A stretch of DNA of 64,000 bases from UBA7672 sp041166025 (GTDB lineage: Bacteria > Pseudomonadota > Alphaproteobacteria > Caulobacterales > Hyphomonadaceae). Made by a program: the position numbers and the translations under genes. Within the stretch, counting starts at the first letter, position 1. Every line of letters begins with the position of its first letter. A model generated the notes under the pieces. The model was not told the origin of the DNA. It was given only the letters and a program-made list of their open reading frames with translations, and ran no database searches. Below are positions 55,076-63,690 of the stretch, one piece after another. The stretch spans positions 108,383 through 172,382 of the forward strand of contig JBEAMJ010000047.1 in NCBI GenBank assembly GCA_041166025.1, read 5' to 3'.

Positions 55076-56080
55076 TCAGTCTTTAGGTAGGTATTCCTGC
55101 AAGGACAGCTTCCCGTCTCGATTGGTGTCCAGCCGCATGAACGCCGCCTTGATTGCCTCGGGCGAAGCGGCCTTTGCGGCTGGAACCTCGATCCTGGGTG
55201 GCTCGGGCATGTCGGGCGCGCCCGGTACATTCATGCGGGCCATGGGCGGCGCAACGATCTTTGCATACTCGTTCTGGCTCAGCGACTTGCTGTCATCTTC
55301 GTCGAGAATTTCGAAGCCGCGGGTGAGCATCGCCGTTTGGTTAGCGCGATACTCCTCGAGGCTGACCTTGCCGTCCTTGTTGGCGTCGATCGCTGCGAAC
55401 TCGTCCTTGCGGATATCGTCGACCGAAATCGTGATCGCCTTGTGGACTGTCGCAGGCTCGCCACCCACGACCTCGCTCGTCTCGTGGCGTGTAATGAACT
55501 TGTATTCGTGGGTCTGCTGCGACGCCTTACCGACATCCGCGCCGCCCAATTCATCCGGCAGGTAGAAGGCGAAGGCTTCCTTTTTCATCGTGCCGGGCGA
55601 AACCTTGATCTCCGGTGGCGCATCGCCTGTTCGTGTGACGGTGCGAGTCTCGATCACGACATCGTCCTTCTTCCCATCGGCTGTCTTAGGTCCAAGGAAC
55701 TCTTCCACCGACAGGACGCCGTCGCCGTTAGCATCCAGTCGTATGAACTGCGCCTTGATGTCCGGCGCTGCGGCGCTGGGGAGCACGGCCAGAGCAGTGA
55801 GGCCGACGGCGAGCGCCCCGCCCGCGGCGACCCGGGGTGCATATCGGCGAACATTGAGAGGTAGTGTCATGACGAGCGTCCTTTTCGCTTCAAGGGTCGG
55901 CCGCTCGCGCGCGTCGAGATAGGACTGCACCTGCTCGCGAACAACCTCGCTCGCCGTCGTACCGTCTTCCCGGCAGGCGTTCAGGAACGCCTGCTTGGTC
56001 TCATGCGGGATCCTGACTTCGAGGGTTTCGGACTTCTTGACCTTCTGGGTCCTGCGTTCGGTCTTTCCGTCTCGGGTCAT
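55076..56080 (-). CDS. RHH DNA-binding/transmembrane/EF-hand protein
   Basis: 334 residues. Residues 17-58 look like a ribbon-helix-helix DNA-binding domain (ETLEVRIPHETKQAFLNACR, TTASEVVREQVQSYL). Residues 82-104 are hydrophobic and end in PSAAA, like a signal peptide or transmembrane anchor. The rest carries four EF-hand loops: D116-E127 (DANGDGVLSVEE), D232-E243 (DANKDGKVSLEE), D260-E271 (DEDDSKSLSQNE) and D318-E329 (DTNRDGKLSLQE). Either RHH is cytoplasmic with calcium-binding loops in the periplasm, or translation also starts at the internal ATG 55870 (AAAGGA six bases upstream), making a secreted EF-hand protein alone. Both starts have plausible ribosome sites. Confidence 0.8.
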   Translation of the reverse strand: MTRDGKTERRTQKVKKSETLEVRIPHETKQAFLNACREDGTTASEVVREQVQSYLDARERPTLEAKRTLVMTLPLNVRRYAPRVAAGGALAVGLTALAVLPSAAAPDIKAQFIRLDANGDGVLSVEEFLGPKTADGKKDDVVIETRTVTRTGDAPPEIKVSPGTMKKEAFAFYLPDELGGADVGKASQQTHEYKFITRHETSEVVGGEPATVHKAITISVDDIRKDEFAAIDANKDGKVSLEEYRANQTAMLTRGFEILDEDDSKSLSQNEYAKIVAPPMARMNVPGAPDMPEPPRIEVPAAKAASPEAIKAAFMRLDTNRDGKLSLQEYLPKD

Positions 56081-56334
56081 TGATTCTCATTCCCTCGCCG
56101 CGTGCGGCCGTCCTTCACCTGAGAACGGTCCGCTGCTCCAGCCCAGCGAAATGCCGCACGGGCGCCCGTCAGATTCCGTCCGGTCGTGGCAAGATCGTGG
56201 CGCGGCGCCCCACAGTCCTCTCCAATTCCTGTCCCGACGCCACCGATTCCGTGTCCGGACATAGCTTGCGGCTGAAATTTCAGCGAATAATGTCGATTGG
56301 CGACTCTCGCCGTTATCCTCGGAAGGCTTCTACC

Positions 56335-56784
56335 ATGCGCATGGTCAACTACGCCGATCTCGAATCCCTAGTCGGAACCGAAGTTGGCGTCTCGCCTTGG
56401 CACCAGATCACCCAAAGCCAGATCAACAAGTTCGCGGAGGCCACGGGCGACCATCAGTGGATCCATGTGGACGTCGAGCGCGCCACAAAGGAACTTGGGG
56501 CCCCGATCGCCCACGGATACCTTACCCTTTCGCTTCTCCCGATGCTTGCCGCCCAAATTATGCGGGTTGAGGGTGTCACCCGCGGGATCAATTTCGGCTG
56601 CAACAAGGTGCGTTTCACCAACATGGTGCCCGTCGGCTCCCGAGTCCGCCTGCGCCAGAAATGCCTCGCCGTTGAAAGCCGCGCCGGCGGCAAGCAGGTA
56701 ACGATGGAATCCACCATCGAGATCGAAGGCAAGGACCGCCCGGCCTGCGTCGCTGAGTCCATCGGCATCATCTACGGACAGTAG
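56335..56784 (+). CDS. MaoC family dehydratase
   Basis: 149 residues, hotdog fold. FAEATGDHQWIHVDVERA has the catalytic Asp and His of the MaoC/NodN hydratase family, followed by APIAHGYLTLSLLPML. Likely hydrates an enoyl-CoA. ATG at 56335 (a second in-frame ATG lies at 56341). Monocistronic. Confidence 0.9.
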   Translation: MRMVNYADLESLVGTEVGVSPWHQITQSQINKFAEATGDHQWIHVDVERATKELGAPIAHGYLTLSLLPMLAAQIMRVEGVTRGINFGCNKVRFTNMVPVGSRVRLRQKCLAVESRAGGKQVTMESTIEIEGKDRPACVAESIGIIYGQ

Positions 56785-56918
56785 GCCAGCCACCCCCACC
56801 ACTGACGTCACAAATCTGTGCACGTTTGTGGGCTAAGGCCTTTATTACACATAGTTTTTTGTCCCGTACCTTTGGACGAATCGCGCTCTGAACCAGAACT
56901 TCACGCCTTCACGACCAT

Positions 56919-59120
56919 ATGTCGGACATGGCGCGCATGATTCCCACTGGACCAGGACGAACCCCCGACGGCTCCGGCGCACCCGCGCCCGGGGCCTTCC
57001 CTGCCGCCCCGCCCCAGGCCCGCCGTGACGACGAGGCCGTGATCGAGCAACTCGGCCGCGCGCGCCAGGATCCCTACGCCTGGCTCAAGGACGATAACTG
57101 GCGCGAGGTGATGCGCGACACCTCCCGCCTGCGCGCCGACATCCGGTCCCACCTTGAAGCCGAGAACGCCTACACCAGCGCAGCCCTCGAAGCGCCAACC
57201 GCCGCCCTGCAGGACCAGCTGTTCGAGGAGATGCGCGGCCGCATCAAAGAGAATGACAGCTCTGTCCCCGCTATTGACGGCCCGTGGGCCTACTACCGCC
57301 GCTTCCGCGAAGGAGGCGAGTATCCGCTCTTCGCCCGTCGCGCAGCCGGACACGCCTTTAGCGATCATGAGGCGCACGAACAGCTCTTGATCGACGGCGA
57401 CGCAATGGCAAAGGGCTGCGACTACTTCGACATCCGAAAGGTCTCGCATTCGCCCGACCATCGCCTCATCGCCTTCGCCGTCGACGACAAGGGCTCCGAA
57501 TTCTACACGCTCCACATCCGTGACTGCCTCTCTGGTGCGGAAGTTGAGACGATCCGTGACACCTATGGCGACTTCGTCTGGGGCGAGGATTCGCGCTCGC
57601 TCTTCTGGGTCGCGCGCGACGAGAACGTCCGCCCGGTCGCTGTCTTCTGCCGGCGCCTGGACAGCGGCGTCGACGAGCTGGTCTACCGCGAGCAGGACCC
57701 CGGCTTCTTTGTCGGCGTCAGCAAGAGCGAATCCCGCCGCTTCATCTTCGTCGTCGCCAACGACCACACAACCACCGAATGGCGCTACCTTCGTACAGAC
57801 AGCGACAGCCACGCCCTCACCTTAATCGCTGAGCGTGAGGCCGGCGTCGACTATTCCGTCGTCGACTTCGACAACCGCTTCTGGATCCGCACAAACAAAA
57901 ATGGTGCGGTCGATTTTGCGCTGGTCTCCACCCCTCACGACGCAACAGGCGAGGACCATCGGCGCATCGAGATTCCCCACCGATCCGGCGTGCTGCTGCT
58001 CGATGTCGAACCCTTCGCCGATTTCCTCGTCCGAATGGAGCGCGAGAACGGTCTGCCGCGCATCGTTGTGCGCGAACGCGCCACCGGCGCCGAACACGCC
58101 CTCGCGTTTGCCGAAGCCGCCTACGCCCTCGGCATGTCCAGCGGTCATGAATGGAACTCGCGTTGGCTCCGCTTCGAGTACTCCTCGCCTTCAACCCCGG
58201 CGCAGATCTTCGACTACGACATGGTCTCGCGTCAGCGCATTCTGCGTAAGACGCAGCAAGTGCCTTCGGGCCACAACCCGGATGACTACATCGTCGAGCG
58301 TATCGACGCACCCGCAGAGGATGGCGCGCTCGTCCCTGTTACGCTTCTGCGCCATCGGACGACGCCGCTTGATGGCTCCGCGCCCGTCCTCCTTTACGGC
58401 TACGGCTCCTATGGCATCACCATCCCGGCAGATTTCCGTACTGCTCGCCTGAGCCTCGTCGATCGCGGCTTCATCTATGCTGTCGCCGATGTGCGCGGCT
58501 CGATGGCCAAGGGCTATCAGTGGTATCTCGACGGCAAGCTCGACAAGAAGGCCAACTCCTTCTCCGACTTCGTCGCCGCCGCCCGGCACCTTGTCGTGGC
58601 GGGGTACACATCGCGGGGCCGCCTTGTCGCGATGGGCGGCTCGGCCGGCGGTCTCCTGATGGGCGTCGCCGTCAATCTCGACCCGACCCTCTTTGGCGGC
58701 GTCATCGCCGCCGTCCCCTTCGTCGACGTCCTCAATACAATGTCAGACGACAGCCTGCCCCTAACTCCGCCCGAATGGCCCGAATGGGGTAACCCGCTCG
58801 TCGACGCCGAGGCCTATGATCGCATCGCTGCCTATTCGCCCTATGACCAGGTCTCTAAGCGCGACTATCCGCCCATGCTGATCACGGGCGGCCTCACCGA
58901 TCCACGCGTCACCTACTGGGAGCCGGCAAAGTGGGCTGCCGCTCTCCGCCACGCCGCGCCCGAAGCGGGACCCTATTTTCTGAGGATCAACATGGACGCT
59001 GGCCATGGCGGCGTGTCGGGTCGCTTCGCCAGCCTCAAGGAAACCGCGTTGGAATTTGCCTTCGCCCTCGCATGCGTAAACCGTTCCGGCCTGCCGGACT
59101 GGAAATCCGTCGTATCCTGA
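56919..59120 (+). CDS. ptrB: Oligopeptidase B-like S9 family peptidase
   Basis: 733 residues. N-terminal seven-bladed propeller and C-terminal alpha/beta hydrolase of the prolyl oligopeptidase clan. Catalytic Ser in MGGSAGGLLMG, Asp in GGLTDPRVTYWEPAKW and His in NMDAGHGG. The propeller start DPYAWLKDDNWREVM and YYRRFREGGEYP are oligopeptidase B features. Cytosolic; cuts short peptides after basic residues. The extra 35-residue proline-rich N-terminus makes the start uncertain (ATG 56919 or 56937). Confidence 0.92.
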   Translation: MSDMARMIPTGPGRTPDGSGAPAPGAFPAAPPQARRDDEAVIEQLGRARQDPYAWLKDDNWREVMRDTSRLRADIRSHLEAENAYTSAALEAPTAALQDQLFEEMRGRIKENDSSVPAIDGPWAYYRRFREGGEYPLFARRAAGHAFSDHEAHEQLLIDGDAMAKGCDYFDIRKVSHSPDHRLIAFAVDDKGSEFYTLHIRDCLSGAEVETIRDTYGDFVWGEDSRSLFWVARDENVRPVAVFCRRLDSGVDELVYREQDPGFFVGVSKSESRRFIFVVANDHTTTEWRYLRTDSDSHALTLIAEREAGVDYSVVDFDNRFWIRTNKNGAVDFALVSTPHDATGEDHRRIEIPHRSGVLLLDVEPFADFLVRMERENGLPRIVVRERATGAEHALAFAEAAYALGMSSGHEWNSRWLRFEYSSPSTPAQIFDYDMVSRQRILRKTQQVPSGHNPDDYIVERIDAPAEDGALVPVTLLRHRTTPLDGSAPVLLYGYGSYGITIPADFRTARLSLVDRGFIYAVADVRGSMAKGYQWYLDGKLDKKANSFSDFVAAARHLVVAGYTSRGRLVAMGGSAGGLLMGVAVNLDPTLFGGVIAAVPFVDVLNTMSDDSLPLTPPEWPEWGNPLVDAEAYDRIAAYSPYDQVSKRDYPPMLITGGLTDPRVTYWEPAKWAAALRHAAPEAGPYFLRINMDAGHGGVSGRFASLKETALEFAFALACVNRSGLPDWKSVVS

Positions 59121-59207
59121 CCACCTGACCCAGCGGCCACTTGCCCGTTCGCTGCAATCTGGGTACGGCCCCGTGCTGGGGGCACAGGGTTGGGGAAGTG
59201 ACGCGCC

Positions 59208-59879
59208 ATGGACGAACCTGCTCACGAGCGGCCGGGGACACGCGGGATAAAGCCCAACTCGCGCTCACGCCCGCGCGTCGACAAGGAAGCCCGCAAGGCC
59301 GAATACCTGCGCGCTGCCGCACGCGCATTCCTTGCGCATGGCGCCTCCGCCTCGATGCAGGACATCGCCGACGCTGCCGGGGCGCCCAAGCCGGTGTTCT
59401 ACCGTATCTTCCCCTCGCGCGCCGAACTGATCGAGGCGCTCTTCGGCCACGTCCACGACACCATCCTCAGGGCCCAACAGGGCGAATGGGACGGCTATGG
59501 CTGGGCGCTGCGCGTCGTCTATCTTGAGGCGAAGAAGGATCCAGAGATCTTCCTCGTCGTGCTGAAGACGTTTCGCGGCGACCCGGCCCTGCAGCGCCAG
59601 CGCGAGCGACTCTACAGCCTGATCCATAAGCGGGCGGCGGCCTTCTTCACGCCGGCCACAGATGCAGAGCCTGGCCCGCAAGACCGGATCGCGCACGCGT
59701 CAGCTACGATGACCGGCTTCCTGTTCGAATCGCTCGTCGCCTGGCTCGAAGACGCCGACGGCCTCACGGACGAAAAGCGCTTCGCCTGGTTCGGTCGCAT
59801 CGTCCGCGAATGGCGCCTCGCCACACGGGAAGCCTACGATCTGGATGCGCCGGCCAAGAATACTGACGGCAAGGCGTAG
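59208..59879 (+). CDS. TetR family regulator
   Basis: 223 residues. The helix-turn-helix at about 30-75 reads EYLRAAARAFLAHGASASM, then IADAAGAPKPVFYRIFPSRA. The C-terminal ligand domain is typical for length but ligand unknown. ATG at 59208. It follows the peptidase gene by 87 bases and is convergent with the FGE gene, three bases apart. Confidence 0.9.
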   Translation: MDEPAHERPGTRGIKPNSRSRPRVDKEARKAEYLRAAARAFLAHGASASMQDIADAAGAPKPVFYRIFPSRAELIEALFGHVHDTILRAQQGEWDGYGWALRVVYLEAKKDPEIFLVVLKTFRGDPALQRQRERLYSLIHKRAAAFFTPATDAEPGPQDRIAHASATMTGFLFESLVAWLEDADGLTDEKRFAWFGRIVREWRLATREAYDLDAPAKNTDGKA

Positions 59880-59882
59880 GGA

Positions 59883-60734
59883 TCACCGGTCCCCATCCAT
59901 CGCACACCGGAACCCCACATGCATCAGCGAGGTGTCCGGCGTCGAATGCGAGCGCGCCGTTGCGCGGAACCCTTCACACACATCCGCTGCACACAGGAAC
60001 GAGCCACCGCGCTGCACGCGCTCGTTGGATGTTCGCCCGTCGCCCGGCGCCACGGGATACGAGATGTACGCCGACGACGTCCACTCCCACACATTGCCCG
60101 CCATGTCGGTGAGGCCCGACGGCGCTTCGCCGAACGCGCCCACGGGCGACGTCCCAAGATAACCGTCCTCGCCCGTATCCATTACCGGGAAGACGCCCTG
60201 CCACATGTTGAGGCGGAACTTCGCGTCGAACGACGCCGCCGTGCCCGAGCGGAACACAGTGCCATCCGGCGTCTGGCCCAGCTGCGCCGCGCGCTCCCAC
60301 TCGAACTCCGTTGGCAGCCGCGCCCCATGCGCCGCGCAATAGGCAGTCGCATCATTCCACGACACCTGAGTCACCGGATGGTCGCCCTCGGCCGCTGGCT
60401 TGTCCGCCCCACGCGGATGCTTCCAGTTCGCGCCCTCCACCATCAGCCAGGCGCCATCGCCCTTGCTAAGCACGCCCGCGCCGCCGAACTTTTCCGCCTC
60501 GGTGACAAACTTCGTCTTCTCCACGAAGGCCGCGAACTGCGCCACCGTCACCGGCGAGCGGTCCATCTTGAAGGTCGCAATGTCCACCGGGAAGGCCGGC
60601 CGCTCATCGCGCGGCGCAGTATCGTCGCCGATCTCCACCCGCGCACCAGATATCTCCACCATCACCGCATCGCGCTCCAGAGGCGGGGGCGCGCAGGCGA
60701 CAAGGCCCAGCAGGGCGAGAGCAGCAGCCCTCAT
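59883..60734 (-). CDS. Formylglycine-generating enzyme family lipoprotein
   Basis: 283 residues. FGE oxidises a sulfatase Cys to formylglycine. The active-site pair is here: Cys248 and Cys253 in RGGSFLCAADVCEGFR (C-x4-C, as in real FGEs). Other family blocks: WNDATAYCAAHGARLPTE, FEWERAA and DMAGNVWEWTSSAY. It begins with a lipobox LVAC (Cys14), so it is exported. Its ATG overlaps the sulfatase stop (ATGA), so the pair is co-translated. The most likely target is that sulfatase. Confidence 0.9.
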   Translation of the reverse strand: MRAAALALLGLVACAPPPLERDAVMVEISGARVEIGDDTAPRDERPAFPVDIATFKMDRSPVTVAQFAAFVEKTKFVTEAEKFGGAGVLSKGDGAWLMVEGANWKHPRGADKPAAEGDHPVTQVSWNDATAYCAAHGARLPTEFEWERAAQLGQTPDGTVFRSGTAASFDAKFRLNMWQGVFPVMDTGEDGYLGTSPVGAFGEAPSGLTDMAGNVWEWTSSAYISYPVAPGDGRTSNERVQRGGSFLCAADVCEGFRATARSHSTPDTSLMHVGFRCAMDGDR

Positions 60735-62179
60735 ATCGGCAACTCGAACGGCGTCCCGCAGACATTGTAGGTGATGAACGGCCGCGACGGCCAGGCGGGG
60801 TCCTTCATGTCCTTCGCCCACTGGTCGAACGCATCGCTCAGCTCTTTCAGCTTCACCGGTTCGCTTGCCGCCAGATTGGTCGCCTCGTTGGGATCGGCCT
60901 TGAGGTTGAACAGCAGCGTGAACTTGCCATCTAGGCTCTTCCACAGCTTCCAGTCGCCCTTGCGGATCGAGGCGTGCGGCGTCCGCCGCCACGCCAGCTG
61001 GTCATGCGGTATCCCGTCCGCCTGCCCGCGCAGGAATGGCGTCAGGTCGACACCATCGAACACCCGGTCCGTCGGCAACCTGCCGCCCGCCGCCATCAGC
61101 GACGTGGTGAACACATCCATCGTCGAGACCACCTCGCGGTAGACCTTGCCCGCCTCGAGCTGGTCCGGCCAGCGCACCATGAATGGCACCCGCGTCCCGC
61201 CCTCGTAATGGCTCAGCTTGCCCCCGCGCAGCGGCTGGCAATCGCAGATTCCCTGCACATAGGCGGCGCAACCATTGTCAGACATGAAATAGACGATCGT
61301 GTTGCCGCCCTCGCCCGAAGCCTCCACCGCATCCAGGATCGCGCCCACCTGATCGTCCAGCGCCGCGACCATCGACGCATAGACCCGCATCCCTTCATTC
61401 TGAATGTGCGGAAAGCGGCCATAGTATTTCTGAGTCGTCTGCAGTGGCGTGTGCGGCGCCGTGAAGGCCGCGTAGAGGAAATATGGCGTGTCCGCCTTGG
61501 CATTGCGCTGCACGAACTCAACCGCCCGCTCGCCAAGATACTCGGTGAGGTAGCGGTCCTCGTTCTCGACCACCTTTCGTCCGGGCCCTTCGAAAATCCT
61601 GTTGTGCGCCGTACGCACAGGCGTCGGCCGGGAATCCGTTCCCTCGACCTCCGCGAAGATTTCGCCGGGCGCTTCCGGGTTCATGTAGGATGTGGCCCCC
61701 GTCAGCAGCCCGACGAACTCGTCATAGCCGCGATTGGTCGGATAGAAATCGTCGTTCGATCCGAGGTGCCATTTGCCCACCAGCCCAGTCTTGTAGCCGA
61801 GATCGTTGAGCGCCTTTGCGAGCGTGATCTCCCCCTTCGGCAGACCGAGATTCTGTTCGACATCTCGGTTTGGCGGGCCGTTATTGAACTCGAACCCGAA
61901 GCGGTCCGGATGCCGCCCCGTATTCACGCCCGCGCGCGAGGGCGAACATACCGGCGCGGCCGAGTACCCGTCCGTGAAGATCACACCTCCCTTTGCGATC
62001 CGGTCGATGTTCGGTGTCGCTATCCGCGTCCCGCCATAGGAGGAGATGTCGGCATAGCCCAGATCGTCCGCCATGATGACGACGATGTTGGGCCGCGCCG
62101 CCCCCGCCGGCTGTTCCATCGGCGCCGTGCACGCCGCGAGTGCAAGGGCAGACAGCGCAAATAACCCGGCCGACCGCAT
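60731..62179 (-). CDS. Type I (Cys) sulfatase, lipoprotein
   Basis: 482 residues. Metal site Asp38-Asp39 in VIMADDLGYADIS; the formylglycine site is Cys78 in VCSPSRAGVNTGR, the C-x-P-S-R motif that FGE modifies. GKWHLGSNDDFYPTN and FMSDNG complete the catalytic set. Removes sulfate from a secreted substrate, possibly a sulfated polysaccharide. Signal with lipobox LAAC (Cys17). ATG 62179 was chosen by GGAGGG six bases upstream; ATG 62185 and 62212 are in frame too. Confidence 0.92.
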   Translation of the reverse strand: MRSAGLFALSALALAACTAPMEQPAGAARPNIVVIMADDLGYADISSYGGTRIATPNIDRIAKGGVIFTDGYSAAPVCSPSRAGVNTGRHPDRFGFEFNNGPPNRDVEQNLGLPKGEITLAKALNDLGYKTGLVGKWHLGSNDDFYPTNRGYDEFVGLLTGATSYMNPEAPGEIFAEVEGTDSRPTPVRTAHNRIFEGPGRKVVENEDRYLTEYLGERAVEFVQRNAKADTPYFLYAAFTAPHTPLQTTQKYYGRFPHIQNEGMRVYASMVAALDDQVGAILDAVEASGEGGNTIVYFMSDNGCAAYVQGICDCQPLRGGKLSHYEGGTRVPFMVRWPDQLEAGKVYREVVSTMDVFTTSLMAAGGRLPTDRVFDGVDLTPFLRGQADGIPHDQLAWRRTPHASIRKGDWKLWKSLDGKFTLLFNLKADPNEATNLAASEPVKLKELSDAFDQWAKDMKDPAWPSRPFITYNVCGTPFELPI

Positions 62180-62322
62180 AGCCATCCCTCCCCGGATGCG
62201 CAGCCGCTTCATTTTGCGGCGCGTCGTTAATCATGTCGATACGTCGCTGCAACACTATTGCTGTTCATCCTGTGGTCAAGAAAAGCGTTCTAGCCTGCGC
62301 CATGACAGGGGGCTTCACAGGT

Positions 62323-62421
62323 TGTCATCCCGGAAGCGCGAACAGCTATCCGGCACCCATTGAGAGAGTACGACAGCGTTTGGATGGTTCCCGGCTCGCG
62401 CTGCGCTTGGCCGGGATGATA
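62323..62421. repeat. REP-like palindrome, family A, copy 3
   Basis: The left arm starts TGTCATCCCGGAAGCGCG (62323) and is degenerate; the right arm GGTTCCCGGCTCGCGCTGCG onward (62386-62421) is the best family A arm. It lies in the 308-base divergent gap between the sulfatase and esterase genes (62180-62487), which otherwise shows no gene. Confidence 0.7.
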
Positions 62422-62487
62422 AGCGGGAGCCCCGAATTCTACTCGATCTGATCTTGCCTTGGCCTGCACACTGACAGGGGACTTCGC

Positions 62488-63441
62488 ATGAAACACGGCC
62501 TTTCGCTCGCTCTCGCCGCCTCGCTCGCGCTCCTCTCGGGGTGCTCGGCCGCCGCCCAGCCTGGCGGCCGCCTCGCCGCTCGGGGCGATGCAACCACCGA
62601 AGTTAAACTCCAGCACGACGGCCGCGCGCGCCGCTATCTCATCAGCGATTTCTCGCGCGGCAAGCCCGCCCCTGTCGTCATCGTTCTTCATGGCGGCGGC
62701 GGACATCCCGAGAACGCCCAGAATATGTCGCAGATGGACGCCATCGCCCGGCGCGAAAACTTCATCGCAGTCTATCCCGGCGGCACCGGCGGCACGCCCG
62801 GTGGCCGCCTCCTCACCTGGAACGCCGCGCACTGCTGCGCCTATGCGCTCGACAACAAGGTCGACGATGTCGGCTTCATCCGCACCATCATCGACAACCT
62901 TGTCGCCTCAGGTCGCGCTGATCCCAAGCGCATCTACGTCACGGGCATGTCCAACGGCGCAATGATGAGCCACGTCCTCGCCCGCACGCTGCCCGATCGC
63001 ATCGCCGCCATCGCCCCGATCGTCGGCGCCACATTCGGCGACGAACCTCCGGCCAGGGCGCCCGTCGCCGCCATCATCTTCGTGGGCCAGGACGACGACA
63101 CGGTTCCCGCAGCCGGTGGTCCGCTCGGCGGGGCGACGAAACGCGGCGGCCGCTCGGCCGAGGATCGCAATGTCGCGCCCGACATCGTGCAGGCCGAATA
63201 CTGGGCGAAGGCCAATGGCTGCGCCGCCCCGGTCGAGCTGCGCGATGCAGCCGGCAAGGCCGTCGAGATTCGCTGGGAGAAATGCACCTCAGGCAAGCCC
63301 GTTCATTTCTACCGGGTGGCCGACAACGGCCATGCCTGGCCCGGCGGCCGCGCAGGCCGCGCCGAAGCCGACCAGCCGACCCAGGCCATGAACGCCAGCG
63401 AGATGATGTGGCGGTTTTTCACCGCCAATCCGAAATCCTGA
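62488..63441 (+). CDS. PHB depolymerase/feruloyl esterase-like lipoprotein (CE1)
   Basis: 317 residues of the LpqC/PhaZ-like alpha/beta hydrolases. VIVLHGGGGHPENAQN is the oxyanion loop, GMSNGAMM the GxSxG nucleophile, GQDDDTVP holds the Asp and DNGHAWPGG the His. The lipobox LSGC (Cys19) predicts lipidation. Near a sulfatase, a carbohydrate-esterase role is plausible; polyhydroxybutyrate is an alternative. ATG at 62488 after CAGGGGAC. Confidence 0.9.
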   Translation: MKHGLSLALAASLALLSGCSAAAQPGGRLAARGDATTEVKLQHDGRARRYLISDFSRGKPAPVVIVLHGGGGHPENAQNMSQMDAIARRENFIAVYPGGTGGTPGGRLLTWNAAHCCAYALDNKVDDVGFIRTIIDNLVASGRADPKRIYVTGMSNGAMMSHVLARTLPDRIAAIAPIVGATFGDEPPARAPVAAIIFVGQDDDTVPAAGGPLGGATKRGGRSAEDRNVAPDIVQAEYWAKANGCAAPVELRDAAGKAVEIRWEKCTSGKPVHFYRVADNGHAWPGGRAGRAEADQPTQAMNASEMMWRFFTANPKS

Positions 63442-63690
63442 GACGCCCGGTCGCGGTCAAAGATGAACGGCCCCGCGGCCACCTTTCCGCCACACCGCTG
63501 GTTTTGGAATTCGTCCCCTGCGGGACGGGGCCGGGTTTTCGCCACGAACCGCAGGTGCGGGGTTTTCTCAGACCGCGCGGCAGGCTAGGCAGGCTCTGTC
63601 CGGACCCAGGACGGGGCGAGCGGGCCGCGCCGTCCGGTCGCCCGGCGGGCTGACAGTAATATGCTGGTTGTTCAGGAGTAGACGGCTTCT

